From assembly GCA_015680685.1 (NCBI GenBank), contig MNCI01007963.1, positions 12,833-61,419 on the forward strand: a DNA stretch of 48,587 nucleotides, read 5' to 3'. Below are positions 33,050 through 45,100 of this stretch, piece after piece (the stretch's first letter is position 1; every line of letters starts with the position of its first letter). The notes under the pieces were generated by a model. The model was not told the DNA's origin. It saw nothing but the letters and a program-made list of their open reading frames with translations, and ran no database searches. The translations under genes were made by a program, and so were the position numbers. The DNA comes from Gnetum montanum. Lineage: Eukaryota; Streptophyta; Gnetopsida; Gnetales; Gnetaceae.

Positions 33050-34018
33050 GGGGTTGTCAGACCCCAAAAATAAGTTCTATTGATATTAACAGTGTATCAG
33101 TTACAGTAACCTAAACAAGTCATAGGGTTAAGGGGAAGGGGGAAGCTGAGAGCACTATGCATGAAACTCGGGACTAGCCTTATAAATAAACAAGTATTAA
33201 GGGAGGAAACCGGAATTGGGGCACCACCAAACATCCACCCATGCTGACTCGTTACAAGATAGAAGGACATAGAATTAAATAAGGAAAAAAAACTCTCAAT
33301 TAAGGATAGAGAGAGTTCCAATAGTGACTCCTCACAACAAAAATGGAAAGCTTCCTTGCAGAGATCACTGATGTTGAGTGTTACTGGAATGCACAAGTCT
33401 TTCCCATAGCTACAAGAGATGAACCAATTGATGTCTATCCAGATTGAACTTGGATGCTTGAGATGTGAGTTGGAAATGAATGAGACGAAAGATCTACAAC
33501 TTCTCCAACCTGGTGAGCAAACATTTATTAGAATAATATGTCCTTTGAAATATAACATTGCATCTTCGCTTCCAAATATAATATAAAATAGTAGGCCTAA
33601 TAACTTTCCACATAAACTTGAGATTAGCAAAAGTAATGTTTAAAAAGCCGAATATGACATCCTCTTGAGATAGCTTGTATGAAGGAAAAACTATGGAAGC
33701 CCACTTCCACACATGCTGAGCAAAGGGATAATGCCAAAACACATGGACAAAGTCATCTTGTCCACCACAAAGAGGGCAATTGGGATTGGGAATTCCTAGA
33801 TATTCTAATCGTTTACCAATAGGTAGACCATGGTGGAGGAGACACCAGAGGAACTGCTTAATTTTGGGGAGGGTCGGAAGGTTCCAAATATTTTGGAAGA
33901 GAGGGATCCAAAATGATACTGACTTGTGTTTGTGCCAATGCTTATTGCAACGTTGAATGACCTCGGATGGTTCGTAGGTTATCTGTTCTAATATGTAAGT
34001 TGTAGCTATGCATTTCAT
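33050..34018 (-). pseudogene. LINE (non-LTR retrotransposon) 3' remnant with RT zinc-binding domain
   Basis: The minus frame 34,018-33,494 (174 codons) contains the plant LINE 'reverse transcriptase zinc-binding' region: FWIPLFQNIWNLPTLPKIKQ, FLWCLLHHGLPIGKRL, then CPLCGGQDDFVHVFWHYP followed by VWKW. This region follows the RT in plant L1-type elements. The RT itself is absent. The continuation 33,630-33,097 is open in another frame and probably represents the frameshifted tail. No poly(A) tail or target-site duplication is apparent, so the element is truncated on both sides. Confidence 0.75.
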
Positions 34019-35042
34019 AATGTATTATTATAACTTTTATTATCCTGTTATTTAGCCTAACAGGGACAGTGGCTTGATGGTCACTTTACTATTTTTTTTT
34101 AAGTTGAGAGGCCAACACATTTGGCATGATGGAGGGTGGGAGCGGAGGGGAGTGAAGTTTGTCATCCTTGCCACATAATGCCACGACACGCCACATCATT
34201 GCCCTTGCCATGTAACACCACGACACGCCATGTCATGCCACAGCTACGTAATGCCATAGGCATGTCACGACAATAGTTATGAACAAGGAACCACATTATT
34301 TATGCAAGAGTTTTATTTCTTAAAAACGTTACGAACAAACAAAGATAGAACAAACTTGACCGAGAAGGTAAAACTAAATTGTGTAAGTGGTAAAGAAACA
34401 GAGGAAGAGGGATGAGTGATTCCATTTTTAATTATCTTGTCACCTCATCCAGTTGGGCTTGATTAATATCATATTCTTTAAAATCATCATGGCCAATTGA
34501 TAGAGAGTGAGATATATATATATATTGCTAAGCTAGTTGGTATTAAACGGGATATATGTTTGTGGGAATTGTTAGGGTACCAAGCCATATACATCATGAA
34601 TAGTCTTCTCACAACCCAATAAATCAATATATTAATCCAGTAATTTAACATCGAAATGCAATTTGCACAGATTTTTGTTGTTTACAATTGCACACGACAG
34701 AAAAGGCAAACAAATTGAACCGCGACCACAGGTAAATGGCTTGCGGGCTGCTGGAATTTCTAGTATACTTGTCCATAGTGTCAAGCTCTTGGTGATGATT
34801 AAATGAGGGCAAAAACTGCCCAGAATCTTAGGCCATAGAACGGTAGAATACACATAAATCTGACTTTCAGTTTTCCCCGATGGTAAAAATAAATCAGTAA
34901 AGCTTTTCTCGCAATCTCACCGTTCATAAGTCAGGTCAGTAAACTAGAAAATATCAAAATACTGCATGCCAGCCTTTTGTTTTTGTTTTCTTATGCAGGG
35001 ATCCATTAATTTTCCACAAATCAACAAATAAACTATGCTTAA
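34019..35042. other. Intergenic region upstream of the aldolase gene
   Basis: No gene. A short repeat block at 34,165-34,265 has two units about 38 bases apart, built on CCTTGCCA(C/T).TAA and CCACGACACGCCA. A (TA)n microsatellite lies near 34,512-34,526. The promoter of the aldolase gene must lie towards the right end, but I could not pick a convincing TATA box. Confidence 0.4.
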
Positions 35043-35157
35043 GTGGAGCATTCCATTAGTGCACAGGAAAGGCGCGTGCCAAGCACATTTTCCTATCCAA
35101 ATCCCACAAAACGTCACTGTAACGATCTGAGCTCTCTGAGCTCTTTGAATCACAAAA

Positions 35158-35249
35158 TCCTTGGCAGAAGAAGAAGAAGGAGTTACAGCAAAGCAAATCC
35201 TTGGCAGAAGAAGAAGAAGGAGTCACAGCAAAGCAAATCCTTGGCAGAA
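35158..35249 (+). repeat. 40-base tandem repeat in the 5' leader of the aldolase gene
   Basis: A unit starting TCCTTGGCAGAAGAAGAAGA is present at 35,158-35,197 and 35,198-35,237 with one difference (GTTACAG/GTCACAG). A third, partial unit (TCCTTGGCAGAA) runs to 35,249, four bases before the chosen ATG. It probably belongs to the transcribed leader and is rich in GAA/GAAG. Confidence 0.8.
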
Positions 35250-35252
35250 TCC

Positions 35253-38200
35253 ATGGCGAGTTCCGTGATCGCAGGCAAAACAACAACCGCCCTTCACCTT
35301 TCCCTTTCCCTTCCCCAATACCCCTCCAAAGCCCTCCCAAAACCAATCCTGCACCAACATCAACAACATTCTCGATTCAGAATCTGCACCATGAAAAAAT
35401 CCTCGAACGCTCCGGTTCCTGCTGGTGCTGGTGCCGAGAGGCGTGTTCCGTCACTGAAAACACGGCTGAAATCAGGGGAGCGTCTGTATGGCATGTTCAT
35501 GCTGGGATTCTCGCCGCTCGTTGCCGAGATCGCCGGATACGCAGGATACGACTACGCCGTCGTCGACATGGAGCACGGCGCCGGCGGCATCGCCTCTGCT
35601 GTGCCCATGCTGCGTGCGCTCGCTGCCACCGGAACGCCCGCCATTCTGCGAATTCCTGATAATGATCCCGTCGCCGCCAAGAGAGCCTTGGATTTGGGTC
35701 CGCAAGGTATTACTACTGCACTACTATCAAACCTGTAACTCTAACTCTAACTGAAGCTGAAGCTTTTTAAAGTTTCTTCACTGGATTCCTTGTATTGGTA
35801 GTCGGGAATGGGATTGAGAGCGCCAATTTTTTGCAGAATCATGAAACTGCAATTGAAATTTTGTTAAATGGGTAAGAATAAATGGCCCGAAAAGGTACTG
35901 GTTAATTAAAGATCCTTTATCTCGCAACAGTTAGGGTTTTGGTTACAGTACCTTAATGCTACTTTAGTTATGGAGCATTAATGCTTCCATGATGATGGAG
36001 GGAAGCACTAATGCTACTCCATTAAAGGCCCTTGGGTCCCTTGCCTAGCCTATAAAACGTGATTTGCCAGGCAATCTAATCATAAGCAAATAAGATCCGA
36101 TTCAGTTGCAGCAACAGGCATACACAAGAAGATCTTCAATAATGAAGCTCATTTGGAGTGCAGTTCAAGCTGTCAAGGCTGTAATCCGCTTTTAAAGGTT
36201 TTTTTTTTTTTAATTCTTCTTTATGCTTTTTGATGTATCCTAATCTAGCTTTTTGTGCTGTGTTAGGATTCTTGCAGCTGATGTACATTAGGTTATAAAA
36301 ATCTTGTTCTAGTGTTTTAGTTAATTGTATTCATTCCAGTTTTAGAGGTTGAAGTTTTGATATATTTAGATTTTGTAGCATTGCATATTCAACTGAAGCT
36401 AGCTTTTAAGATTCTGCTGCTTTATCTTTTTGATGTACTAGACAATATACATAGAAAATTACGAGACTTGGTATTAAGACAATGACAAACATGTGCTGCA
36501 AGAAATCACCTAGATTTTGCAACAAACCATAATATCTCGCTAATGTATTTTGATCAATCAGGAATTATGATACCCATGGTGAGTTCTGCCAAGGCCGCTA
36601 AGCGTGCTGTATCGTACTGCCGGTATCCACCCCGGGGTGTCCGTGGCGTTGCCTTCTCGGCTGTCCGCGCCTCCCGCTATGGACTTGATACGGAGCACCT
36701 GCAAACCCTCAATGATGAGCTCCTCATCATGTGTCAGGTGCGCAGTTTTTGGGTTCGGAGTTTCGGTTGTTTTTGTTTCATGGCTTCTTGGCTCTGCTCT
36801 GTTGTGCTTGGCTCTGCTCTGTTGTGCTGTAATTCAAGTTCCGAGTCACATGATGGTAAGTTTGATTTGTGATAATCTGAATCCTGTAACGGGATCAGTT
36901 GCAGCTCATTCGCTCTGCCATTGAAGAAATATGGACTGTTTTTCTAGGTAGAGTTTGGTAAGCAAGATTGCTAAATGTCAGGAATCCACCTGGTTCCCTT
37001 CGGTACCGGTTGATAGGTTTGGAATGCTGAATGTTAAGCCATATTTCAATGGAAATCCTAAACACGAAGGCTGATTCCCATGGCTGCCGCCCCCTTCGAA
37101 AGAAAAGATTATGCTTGAATTATTATTTGGTGCATTGTAGTTATACTTAATGCTACGTTCTATTTGAGTATGGGTTTTCAACTATGAATTCCTAGGAAGC
37201 CACATTACCAGACGTGCAAACTTTTAAAACTAAGCTTATTATACCTTGCATAGTTCATGCAGTAATGCTTGCTAAAACATGAGCTTTATCAGAGCAGTTT
37301 TATTGTAAATTCAGTTACAGCCGTTACTGTTTCACAATCCTTGTGATTCGCTCATGAAATCCCATATCCGTCAATTCAGCAACACGATATTTATTTATGG
37401 CAATTTTGCACTCTTTTTCATAATTTTGCGAATTGCTAAGTTCTTTGATTTCCAAAGAATTATGAATCAAGCTACAAGTAGCAAGGATGAAAATCAATTG
37501 TTGGTTGCATCCAACTTATTTTCATTTTTCAATAGTTTAATGATGATTACGATGTCAAAATCAAGGACAAATGTGTAACTGGTTAGTATTGTAAATTTTC
37601 ATCTTTTTTCTAGTTCCTTGATGCTTTCAAACTGCAATCCTCCTTCACCGACTTATATTCATGTTTCTTGTGTTGTTTGCTTGTACTTACCTGATTTTTT
37701 CCTTGAGGTCTGACACCCATTCCTCACTCTATGAATTGAGTTTAAATAGAAGATGGAAAGCCATAACGACATTTATGAATTGAAACCATAAGAGGAGATG
37801 CAGATGGAGTGCAAAGGGTAGTATGACACAAAATAGGGAAAACCAACTTAAATGGATCAGAGATGTTTCTGCAATCCTTTTGTAGGATTATAAATTGAAA
37901 AAAGGGCATCGACTGTAACATTTCTCAAAGCTCACAGCCATTATTAGAGAAGGGCATTGCACGATTCAAATGTAGAATATGCTGCTAATCTCATACATGT
38001 CGTACAGACCAAGTAGTTAATATCTTTTTCTCCCTTTCACGTTAAAATAATAATCAATCATTGAGTTAAGCATGTTCCTCACGAGGAAAAATTATTATGT
38101 GGTCGAGGAGGCTGGGAAATCATAATTCCTTTTCTGAGAATGTTTTTGTTAGTGGAAAGCTAATCATTTATTAGAAAGTTGCAGTCTCAGTTATTAGTAA

Positions 38201-39397
38201 CTCTGCTTTCTCACATCATTTTTAATTGTTTAAATCACTTTTTACTAACAATAAATAATGTCTGTAGCTTACGTTATCTTCTTCCATGTTTTTTCGGATT
38301 GTTGAAATCCTAAATAATTGAAAACTATGTACACTTTAAGATATATAGTCCACGGAGAACTTTATAACCCAGCATTGCTCATCAGAATTGAACCCATGAC
38401 TTAGGCTTTCTGAATCAAGAGTCTTACCACTAAGCTAACACATTATTTGTCTTTTGACTAGAAATAGTATACAGTCATTGAAGCTTTTAAATTTGACCCA
38501 TTATGAACACATTATTTGTCTTTTGACTAGAAATAGTATACAGTCATTGAAGCTTTTAAATTTGACCCATTATGATTTCTTGTGATAACTGAAAGGTAGT
38601 ATTGATGATTTCGTTCCCCTTAATGTGAATTTCAAGTTGTAGCAGTCAACCCCATGTGAATTTCAAGTTATAACAGTCAACCCCTTGCTGTACTTTTATC
38701 TCATCAGTATGAGCTGACCTGACCTGTTAGATTTAACCATAACTCAGTAGTCCACACTGGAAATGCTAAGAGTTCTGTTAAAAGTGTTAGCCAAACACTC
38801 TAGTTTTCTATGAAGCCGTGTTTACTGCTAGGATTGTTTGTCGTACTAACTATTAATCCTACCAGTCATAACTGCTTTTCTTTTCTTCTGAATTGCGAAA
38901 AGAGTGCTTTTGTATAGATGAATGTTTTTCTGCATAGAATTTACAGAAATATCGTCATTTTTGTATCAACGAGATGTTTCATCATCATCCGTTGTCAGGT
39001 TGAATCAGAGGAAGCTGTAGATAAAATAGATGAAATAGCTGAGGTCGATGGAGTAGACTGCATACAGATGGGCCCCACAGATTTGGCAGCTGACTTGGGC
39101 TTTCTGCATGATCTGGGACACAAAAAGGCCAAGGAGGCGCTTCTGCGTGCAGAGAAGACGGTTCTAAAGCAAGGAAAAGCTTTCTTGGCTGGGTTTGCTA
39201 TGCCGGATGATCCCCCATCAGATATTCAGAGAAGGGGTTGTCATATGGTTGCTGGAGCAGTCGACACTGTATTAATTAGGGAAGCTGTACTTGCAGATTT
39301 GAGAAAGCATAAGTTTTGCAGCACCAGTGACAGTGCTAATGATACCTCGGACAGAAAGGATGTAGCCGAAATTTTGTTCGAACCTCAAAATGCTTGA
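35253..39397 (+). CDS. HpcH/HpaI-family aldolase, three exons, organelle-targeted form
   Basis: Exons 35,253-35,706, 36,562-36,737 and 38,999-39,397, all GT-AG and in frame, give 342 aa. This is a class II pyruvate-type aldolase (2-oxo-3-deoxy acid / 4-hydroxy-2-oxoacid aldolase family), like the plant proteins often labelled PEP carboxylase family protein. DMEHG at 105-109 holds Asp105 and His108. Arg133 lies in ILRIPDND. Glu212 (QVES) and Asp238 (MGPTDL) are the metal ligands. The spacings 105/108/133/212/238 equal those I recall for E. coli HpaI (42/45/70/149/175), so it should be active. Residues 1-65 are Ser/Thr/basic-rich without acids up to about 60 and look like a chloroplast or mitochondrial transit peptide. 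Met at 35,253 (CCATGGCG context) is preferred to the in-frame ATG at 35,043, which would add a repeat-coded basic stretch. The substrate in plants is not established here. Confidence 0.92.
35707..36561 (+). other. Intron 1 of the aldolase gene
   Basis: 855 bases, phase 1 (G/GA), donor AAG/GTATTA, acceptor ATCAATCAG/GA. It has a T-rich run near 36,200 and no foreign element that I recognise. Confidence 0.85.
36738..38998 (+). other. Intron 2 of the aldolase gene, with SINE and tandem duplications
   Basis: 2.26 kb, phase 0 (CAG/GTGCGC ... GTTGTCAG/GTT). It contains a perfect 20-base tandem repeat (36,787-36,826, unit CTTGGCTCTGCTCTGTTGTG). A tRNA-derived SINE lies in minus orientation at about 38,302-38,442. 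A 69-base perfect tandem duplication (38,437-38,505 and 38,506 to about 38,573) starts at the SINE head, and a 31-base duplication starts at 38,623 and 38,654. Short open frames inside are not genes. Confidence 0.8.
38302..38442 (-). mobile_element. tRNA-derived SINE, copy 1
   Basis: On the minus strand the head reads TTAGCTTAGTGGTAAGAC, an A box of RNA polymerase III. About 40 bases on comes GGGTTCAATTC, a B box. The body then ends with CTATATATCTTAAAGTG and ATTATTTAGGATTTCAAC. The same body and tail recur at 47,091-47,230 and about 40,190-40,298. No cloverleaf can form beyond the boxes, so it is a SINE and not a tRNA gene. Confidence 0.7.
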
Positions 39398-40189
39398 CCT
39401 GGTCCGGAATGCTTAATTAGTTTATTAGATTTTACAGGATGTAAATATTATCCTCAGCAATTTGGTAGTTTGCAAATAATAATTCCTGTGATGTGCTGGG
39501 GTGGTTTGTCAGACGATAGGACTTTCTTTGATAGCATTAGAGACTTTATCTGGGATTCCTGTTTGTACAAATTACTTGCTAATACAGTTTTTCTTTTGCT
39601 GTATGTTTTCTATGGCTGAAGATCTACTGAGCCTCAAAAATAATCAGGAGATGCATCCGTATCGTTAGCTACAACAGACTGGGCTTGTGCCCTAACAAGC
39701 AACCACAGATGCTGTTCACGTGTTTGCTTTTAGTTTAAGCCTTTCATAGTTTTTTAGAAAGGATAAATAATATATTTTACAAAAAAAGTTGCAGGTCAAG
39801 GACAGCTAAATTGATTGTTTCGAATTTGCACGTGTTGCGTTTGTTGCCTGCACGATCGATTTGCGCTAAATAAAAGCTGGGGTAAGCGGATTCTGTTGAG
39901 CCCAGTAACATAACCCCAAAATCATTTCCATTTGAATTATAACAATGAAAGACTTGGAAGATAGGAATCCTATTTTTAACGAAAACAGTAATGTGCGTCG
40001 TTCGTAATTGTACCGGTACACAGTTGCTTTGGATGTTTACGAGACTTAACGCAGATTAATCCTTTATCGTATCTCCAGGTTCAGTTGAAACGTTTTTTCA
40101 AGTAAACCTTTTACGCAGCAATCTTCAAAGTAATTTTTTGTTTATATGGATAATTTAAGGACCTCTAAAATCTAAAATATGGGTTGTAA

Positions 40190-40298
40190 ATAATATGGGT
40201 TGTAAATATAGCTACAACCCAAGATATATAGTTTAATTAGAACTTTATAACACAGTATTGTGCAAGTTATATCAAGAGTTTTACCAATTTGCTAACAC
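40190..40298 (-). mobile_element. tRNA-derived SINE, copy 3 (internally deleted)
   Basis: It shares AAGATATATAG, AGAACTTTATAACACAGTATTG and the head complement TTACCAATTTGCTAACAC with copy 1. About 35 bases including the B box are missing. Minus orientation. Confidence 0.55.
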
Positions 40299-41459
40299 TT
40301 CATTGTTAATTGTTAATTGAGACTTTTTTACGTTGCATGTATCGTTTTAAAGATGAGTGAATGAATCTTTACTTTTTAAACATAGATGCCTTATTTGACC
40401 TTTAATTGTCATGAAGTGAGAGGTAAACCTTTGCTATTTTGAAATGTTATTTAAGGTCATTTAAGGTCATAAGTAATGTAGTTTTTCAAGACATTACCAA
40501 GAAAGCAATTAACCTATAATCTAATGACATTAGAGTATAGGGAAGACTAAGGTTGGAATTGAGATTTATTATTACCTATTAGTTATTTTTTGAATTACAT
40601 TTTCTTTAAAAAATTTCAAATTGTTTTTTACTTTCAACATAATATAAATAAATAAATACAAAATAAAATAAGTTATTTTGAATATGTCTATATTCATCTT
40701 ATATAGTTTTACCCTAAATTCCTACTACTGCCATTTTCTAACATGCTAAAATCATGAATGTTGTACTAAAATTTATAATTGTTAATTGGTTTCCCTCACA
40801 TCTATATATACAAACTTATTATGTAGGTAGACTTAACATTTTTCGAAGATGGTTACAAGTTTTTCAAAATAAGAAACATGAAAAAATAATCATCATGAAA
40901 AATCATAAAATGTCCAGAAGGATCATAAAATTCCAAACCTCAAGAAGGCTTTTTGAATCACACATGCACTTTATTCATAGTTGATAGATCATATTATTCT
41001 TGAGTAAGCATGAATATTTTTCATTAACAGTAATAAATAATAAGTTAAGCAATTCAAGGAATTGGAGATACTTTTGATGGATGTGATCAAATATACCTAG
41101 AGTATCTTGAAGGTGCTCTAAGGTTGATATGCTACTCTAAAGTTGATGTCTCTTTGTTAGCCTTTACCTGGTTAGCTCCCAACCATGTTATAAGAAAACT
41201 AGACTGAAAATGTCAAAACTATAATGGTTTCATTATGATATAGAAAAAACAAAATTGGAAAAGAAAAATTGTATGTGCTTACAAAACATGGGATTTTAAA
41301 GAATTCTAAGGAAGAATTGCTGATCACTTGTATTTTAATGATGGATAAATCAAAGAATTGCAAAAATGTGATTCCAAAATATAATTTGATTATTATTGTA
41401 TTTTAGTTATAAATAAACCAAAAAATTGCCAATATCAACATATAATTTGATTATTATTT

Positions 41460-41545
41460 TACCTCAGCCTAGTGGTAAGGGTCTTGGCCTAGCAACCCCA
41501 CGTCACATGTTTAATTCTACTAAGCAGCATTGAGTTACAGATTTT
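41460..41545 (+). mobile_element. tRNA-derived SINE, copy 4 (head only)
   Basis: Plus orientation: TCAGCCTAGTGGTAAGGGTC (A box), then CATGTTTAATTCTAC (decayed B box), then TAAGCAGCATTGAGTTACAG, parallel to GAGCAATGCTGGGTTATAAAG of copy 1. The 3' body is lost or unrecognisable. Confidence 0.55.
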
Positions 41546-42173
41546 TAAAAGGAAAATTCCACAAAAGGAATTCTGAAACTAGTTTGCTGATAAATCCTAT
41601 GCGCTGGAGATTTGCAAACTCCATAAAATTTTTATGAACCATTGAAGTAAGAGCATGAACAGAACCACATAAGATTCTCTCCGGAAACTTTTAATTTAAT
41701 TTAAATTAAAAAAATATTTAATAGAAGTAAAATATGAAAAAAACTAAAAAATATTTAATTTAAATATTTTATTATTTTGAAATCACGGGCCCAGCTGCAA
41801 ACCCATCCCCAAGTCTTTGCATATGCTTGCCTACCCAAATGCGAATTAAATCGCGAATCCTAGATTCATCACTTCGAAGAATCAGATTCATTTGATGCAT
41901 AGGATAAATCCAAAGGGTCATAGTGGAAATAAGTAAAAATTTCAGTTTCAGTATCATATTACCCAGATACTTTAAAGAATATATACTGGATTGTTTGCCA
42001 TCACATCAACAATCATGTACAAATGTACAATTCTATACACAAAGACACTTAAGGATGATTTTCATACATCTTTTTAGAATATGAAATATAAAGGGTGCCT
42101 GAGGCTGTTTGGAAAATGACCTCAATTACAGAATTTGGAACAGATGAATACAAGAAATGCTAATGGAAGTTTG

Positions 42174-45100
42174 TTAATTATTTAGCACAAGTCTACGCTG
42201 TTGATGCTGAGAGGTGTTTAAACTGAATGGTGGATACAGATCCAGGGTAGGTGCATCAAACACAATAAATGCCATTAAACCTTCTGCTAATGAAAACAAT
42301 TTCCCTGCTGTTCTCAAGTCTCCGGCATCTTCCTTGTCCTAACTCGTGAATATAAAATAAGACAAATTATTTCAAAATAATTACTAAGTAATTTCAAAAT
42401 GAAGTGATATCTACTTCAAACAAGCATGGGCAAAACTGCGATGAATGTATAATGCAGAAACCTTGATTATAACAGCATTGTGACTGAAATATAAAAAAAC
42501 TAAAACCACAATAATAAGACTTCTTACAGCGCCTTCTTTCCCTAGTTGTATTGCCGAATGGAATATTATATCCATCGCAAGTGGTGTTAGTATGCTTCCT
42601 GTAGTACAAAAGAAATTGTATGTTTTCAAATCCAGTTGCAACGGAATATGATAAGATGCAGACAGTTTCCCAACAATGTAATGAAGCTAAGCAGAAGAAC
42701 ATACGATGCTTAGGATCAAAACTACGGCACATTGAGTCAAGGGTGTCTTGAATTTGAGAGCAGTAGTCTTCTACTTGTGCACAAGCATTGGCTACCACAT
42801 GGACTTCTAACTTAGAATTTAGATTTTGACAAAAAATATTAAGTTTCTTGGAAACAAGTTCTCTGGTTGCTCTATCCAACTTTACATTGAAAGAAGATTC
42901 TCCCATGAGCTACAATGCCCAGCTATAACATACACGCAGTACCTCTTTCCATAGGCAGAAGTACACACAGTGAAGTCCAATAGGCTCTAGTACATTTTTT
43001 GAATCAAGCTACCATGCCCAAAACACAGAGCACAAGAAATATGTTCAAGATTAAAGACAAGGAAAATGTGACTCACAAACATGGTATATAACCTATGATG
43101 ATTTCTATCATTCAAAATTTCACTTCCATACCTTATTAGTTATTAACTTTGCAATAGATCCAGCAGATCTCTCCAGTGATTCCAACCTTTTTTCAAGATC
43201 CTCTCCTGGACTCTCCAATTTCAGGAAATCCGTCTTTTGTTTTGAGCTATCCAATGCAGATTTATTGACCATTACAAAATCATCATCTGTATGGTCAAAA
43301 CTGTTGCCATCTGAAACAAACAACGATCAAACTTAAAAATTAATAGATCTATGTTGATGATTTTCATTTGACAAATAAAAATAAGTCTCTGGTGAATTCT
43401 ATGGTACCTCGTGGAATAGGATAAACCTTGGCTTGCTCTGAGTTTTTCACAAGCCCTAGGGCAGCCATCTCTTTGGTAGCTTTCTCCATCATAGCTTTAC
43501 ATGTTCTTTGCCACTCATCAATGGGAATATTAAGTTTAGTTGAGTACTCTCGTATACTAGGATATGACTCATTTTGATAATTTCCACTGCCAAATATATC
43601 ATGATTTTCATGACTAAGCTGCAAGGAAGTTGATGTGTCGCTTCCACTGCTCTTTGTCAAAAAGGTTTTAGAATCCTTTGATGGTTGGAGCCTGGATTAA
43701 ACAATTACGGAAGTCATTTGCATAGTGGATTCAGAAGATCAAGCAAGCAGTCTAACATTGAATCTTTCAATACTATCAAAACTATGCTGCCTAAATATTC
43801 TCAAATATTCCATAGAACTGACCTTTCTTCCTTAATAAAGCTTAGTGTGAAGAACTCATCGAAAGAAATCCTCTCAACTGTCAAGGCATAAAACAAATTC
43901 AACTCAGACTCAGAATTCCTATGATCTTAGAAAGTTAGAATGGGAACTAAATTTCAAATCCTCATATGATCATATATACAAAATACAGACATAAAACAGT
44001 ATCTATATCTTGCACTTCTACGGAAAAATGGATTACCCCTTTATGAGAAACATGATGGATATTTTGCTGTGTGCAATAATATCATTAAAAACAAATGAGT
44101 ACAAACCAGGATTTTTCCTTAGCAATTTTCTGCATAAATCAATGCAATGTGGATGGATTTCTTTCACAACTTCATGAGGAAATTTGACCTGGTTTGTTTT
44201 CATAATAACATCCAGCAACTATAACAAAGACATGCAATCTAATGTTAGTAAGCTGAAGGAAATTAACAGGTTAGCATGTGCAAAGAAGTACAAGATGCAA
44301 CATAATTACAAAACCTTTACCTGGATTTGGCTATGGGCAGAAAATGGAGGGCCTCCAATTATCAGTTCGTACAGAATGCAACCAATGCTCCATAAATCAA
44401 CCTACAACAAAAACGTGCATGAAATAAATGCCAAGAAACAACTTTAAACAATTTATTTTAAAAAAACACTACAAAAGCACTACCTTTTCGTCATAAGGTT
44501 GTGACTGCATCACCTCTGGAGCCATGTACAAGGGTGAACCACATATGGTTGCTGCTAAATCTTGTGTTCTCAAATTCCTGGAAAAGGAACGCACCGTTAT
44601 CAAATTTATTTATTTTATTGCCAGGCAATCACCAATGAAATAAGCCAGTTTCTTTTGTGTCACTGCTTAAGAAATGACTCTGCTTGGGACATTACAATTA
44701 TAAGCATATCCAGAAACTTAACATATAAATGAATTATTGAAACAAAAGATGAAATAAATAAGAAATTTAACCTGGCCAAGCCAAAATCACCAATCTTCAA
44801 AACCTTTTTGCCTTTTGCAGTTGACAATAGAAGGTTCTGTAACAGTTTAAAACAAATAATTGGAAAAGCCTCCTGACTTACAAGGGGATAGAAAGTACTT
44901 ATTTCTTTTTTGGTTTAGCTGGTAGTCAGTAAAATAGAATTGAAAAATGGACTTGCATTTCAGTTGAGCTATATATACATATCTATATAGCTAGCACTAC
45001 CTGAGGTTTCAGATCTCGGTGTATTATATTGTTGTTTCTAAGAACCTTTAAACCCGCAGCTGAAGAAACCAAGTTAAAAAGAAAAAGATAAAAAATTGTT

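Larger units (their letters stand above)
39398..42173. other. Intergenic region between convergent aldolase and ATG1 genes
   Basis: No gene seen. The left part holds the aldolase 3' untranslated region, with an AATAAT-rich end near 39,760. Two SINE remnants lie at about 40,190-40,298 and 41,460-41,545. A very AT-rich block is at 41,690-41,775. Short open frames such as 40,754-40,984 lack any recognisable feature. Confidence 0.6.

Noticed and set aside
33097-33630. 177-codon minus-strand open frame as a separate gene
   Set aside because: It overlaps and continues the LINE frame 34,018-33,494 out of frame and shows no domain, so I treat it as the frameshifted LINE tail.
35201-35659. 152-codon plus-strand open frame in the aldolase first exon
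   Set aside because: It is an out-of-frame shadow of the GC-rich exon. The aldolase frame explains the region with all catalytic residues.
38385-38440. tRNA gene
   Set aside because: A and B boxes are present but no cloverleaf stems form, and the unit repeats elsewhere with a long non-tRNA tail. It is a SINE.
38437-38573. CRISPR-like or multi-copy array
   Set aside because: Only two directly adjoining units without spacers in a plant intron, so a simple tandem duplication.
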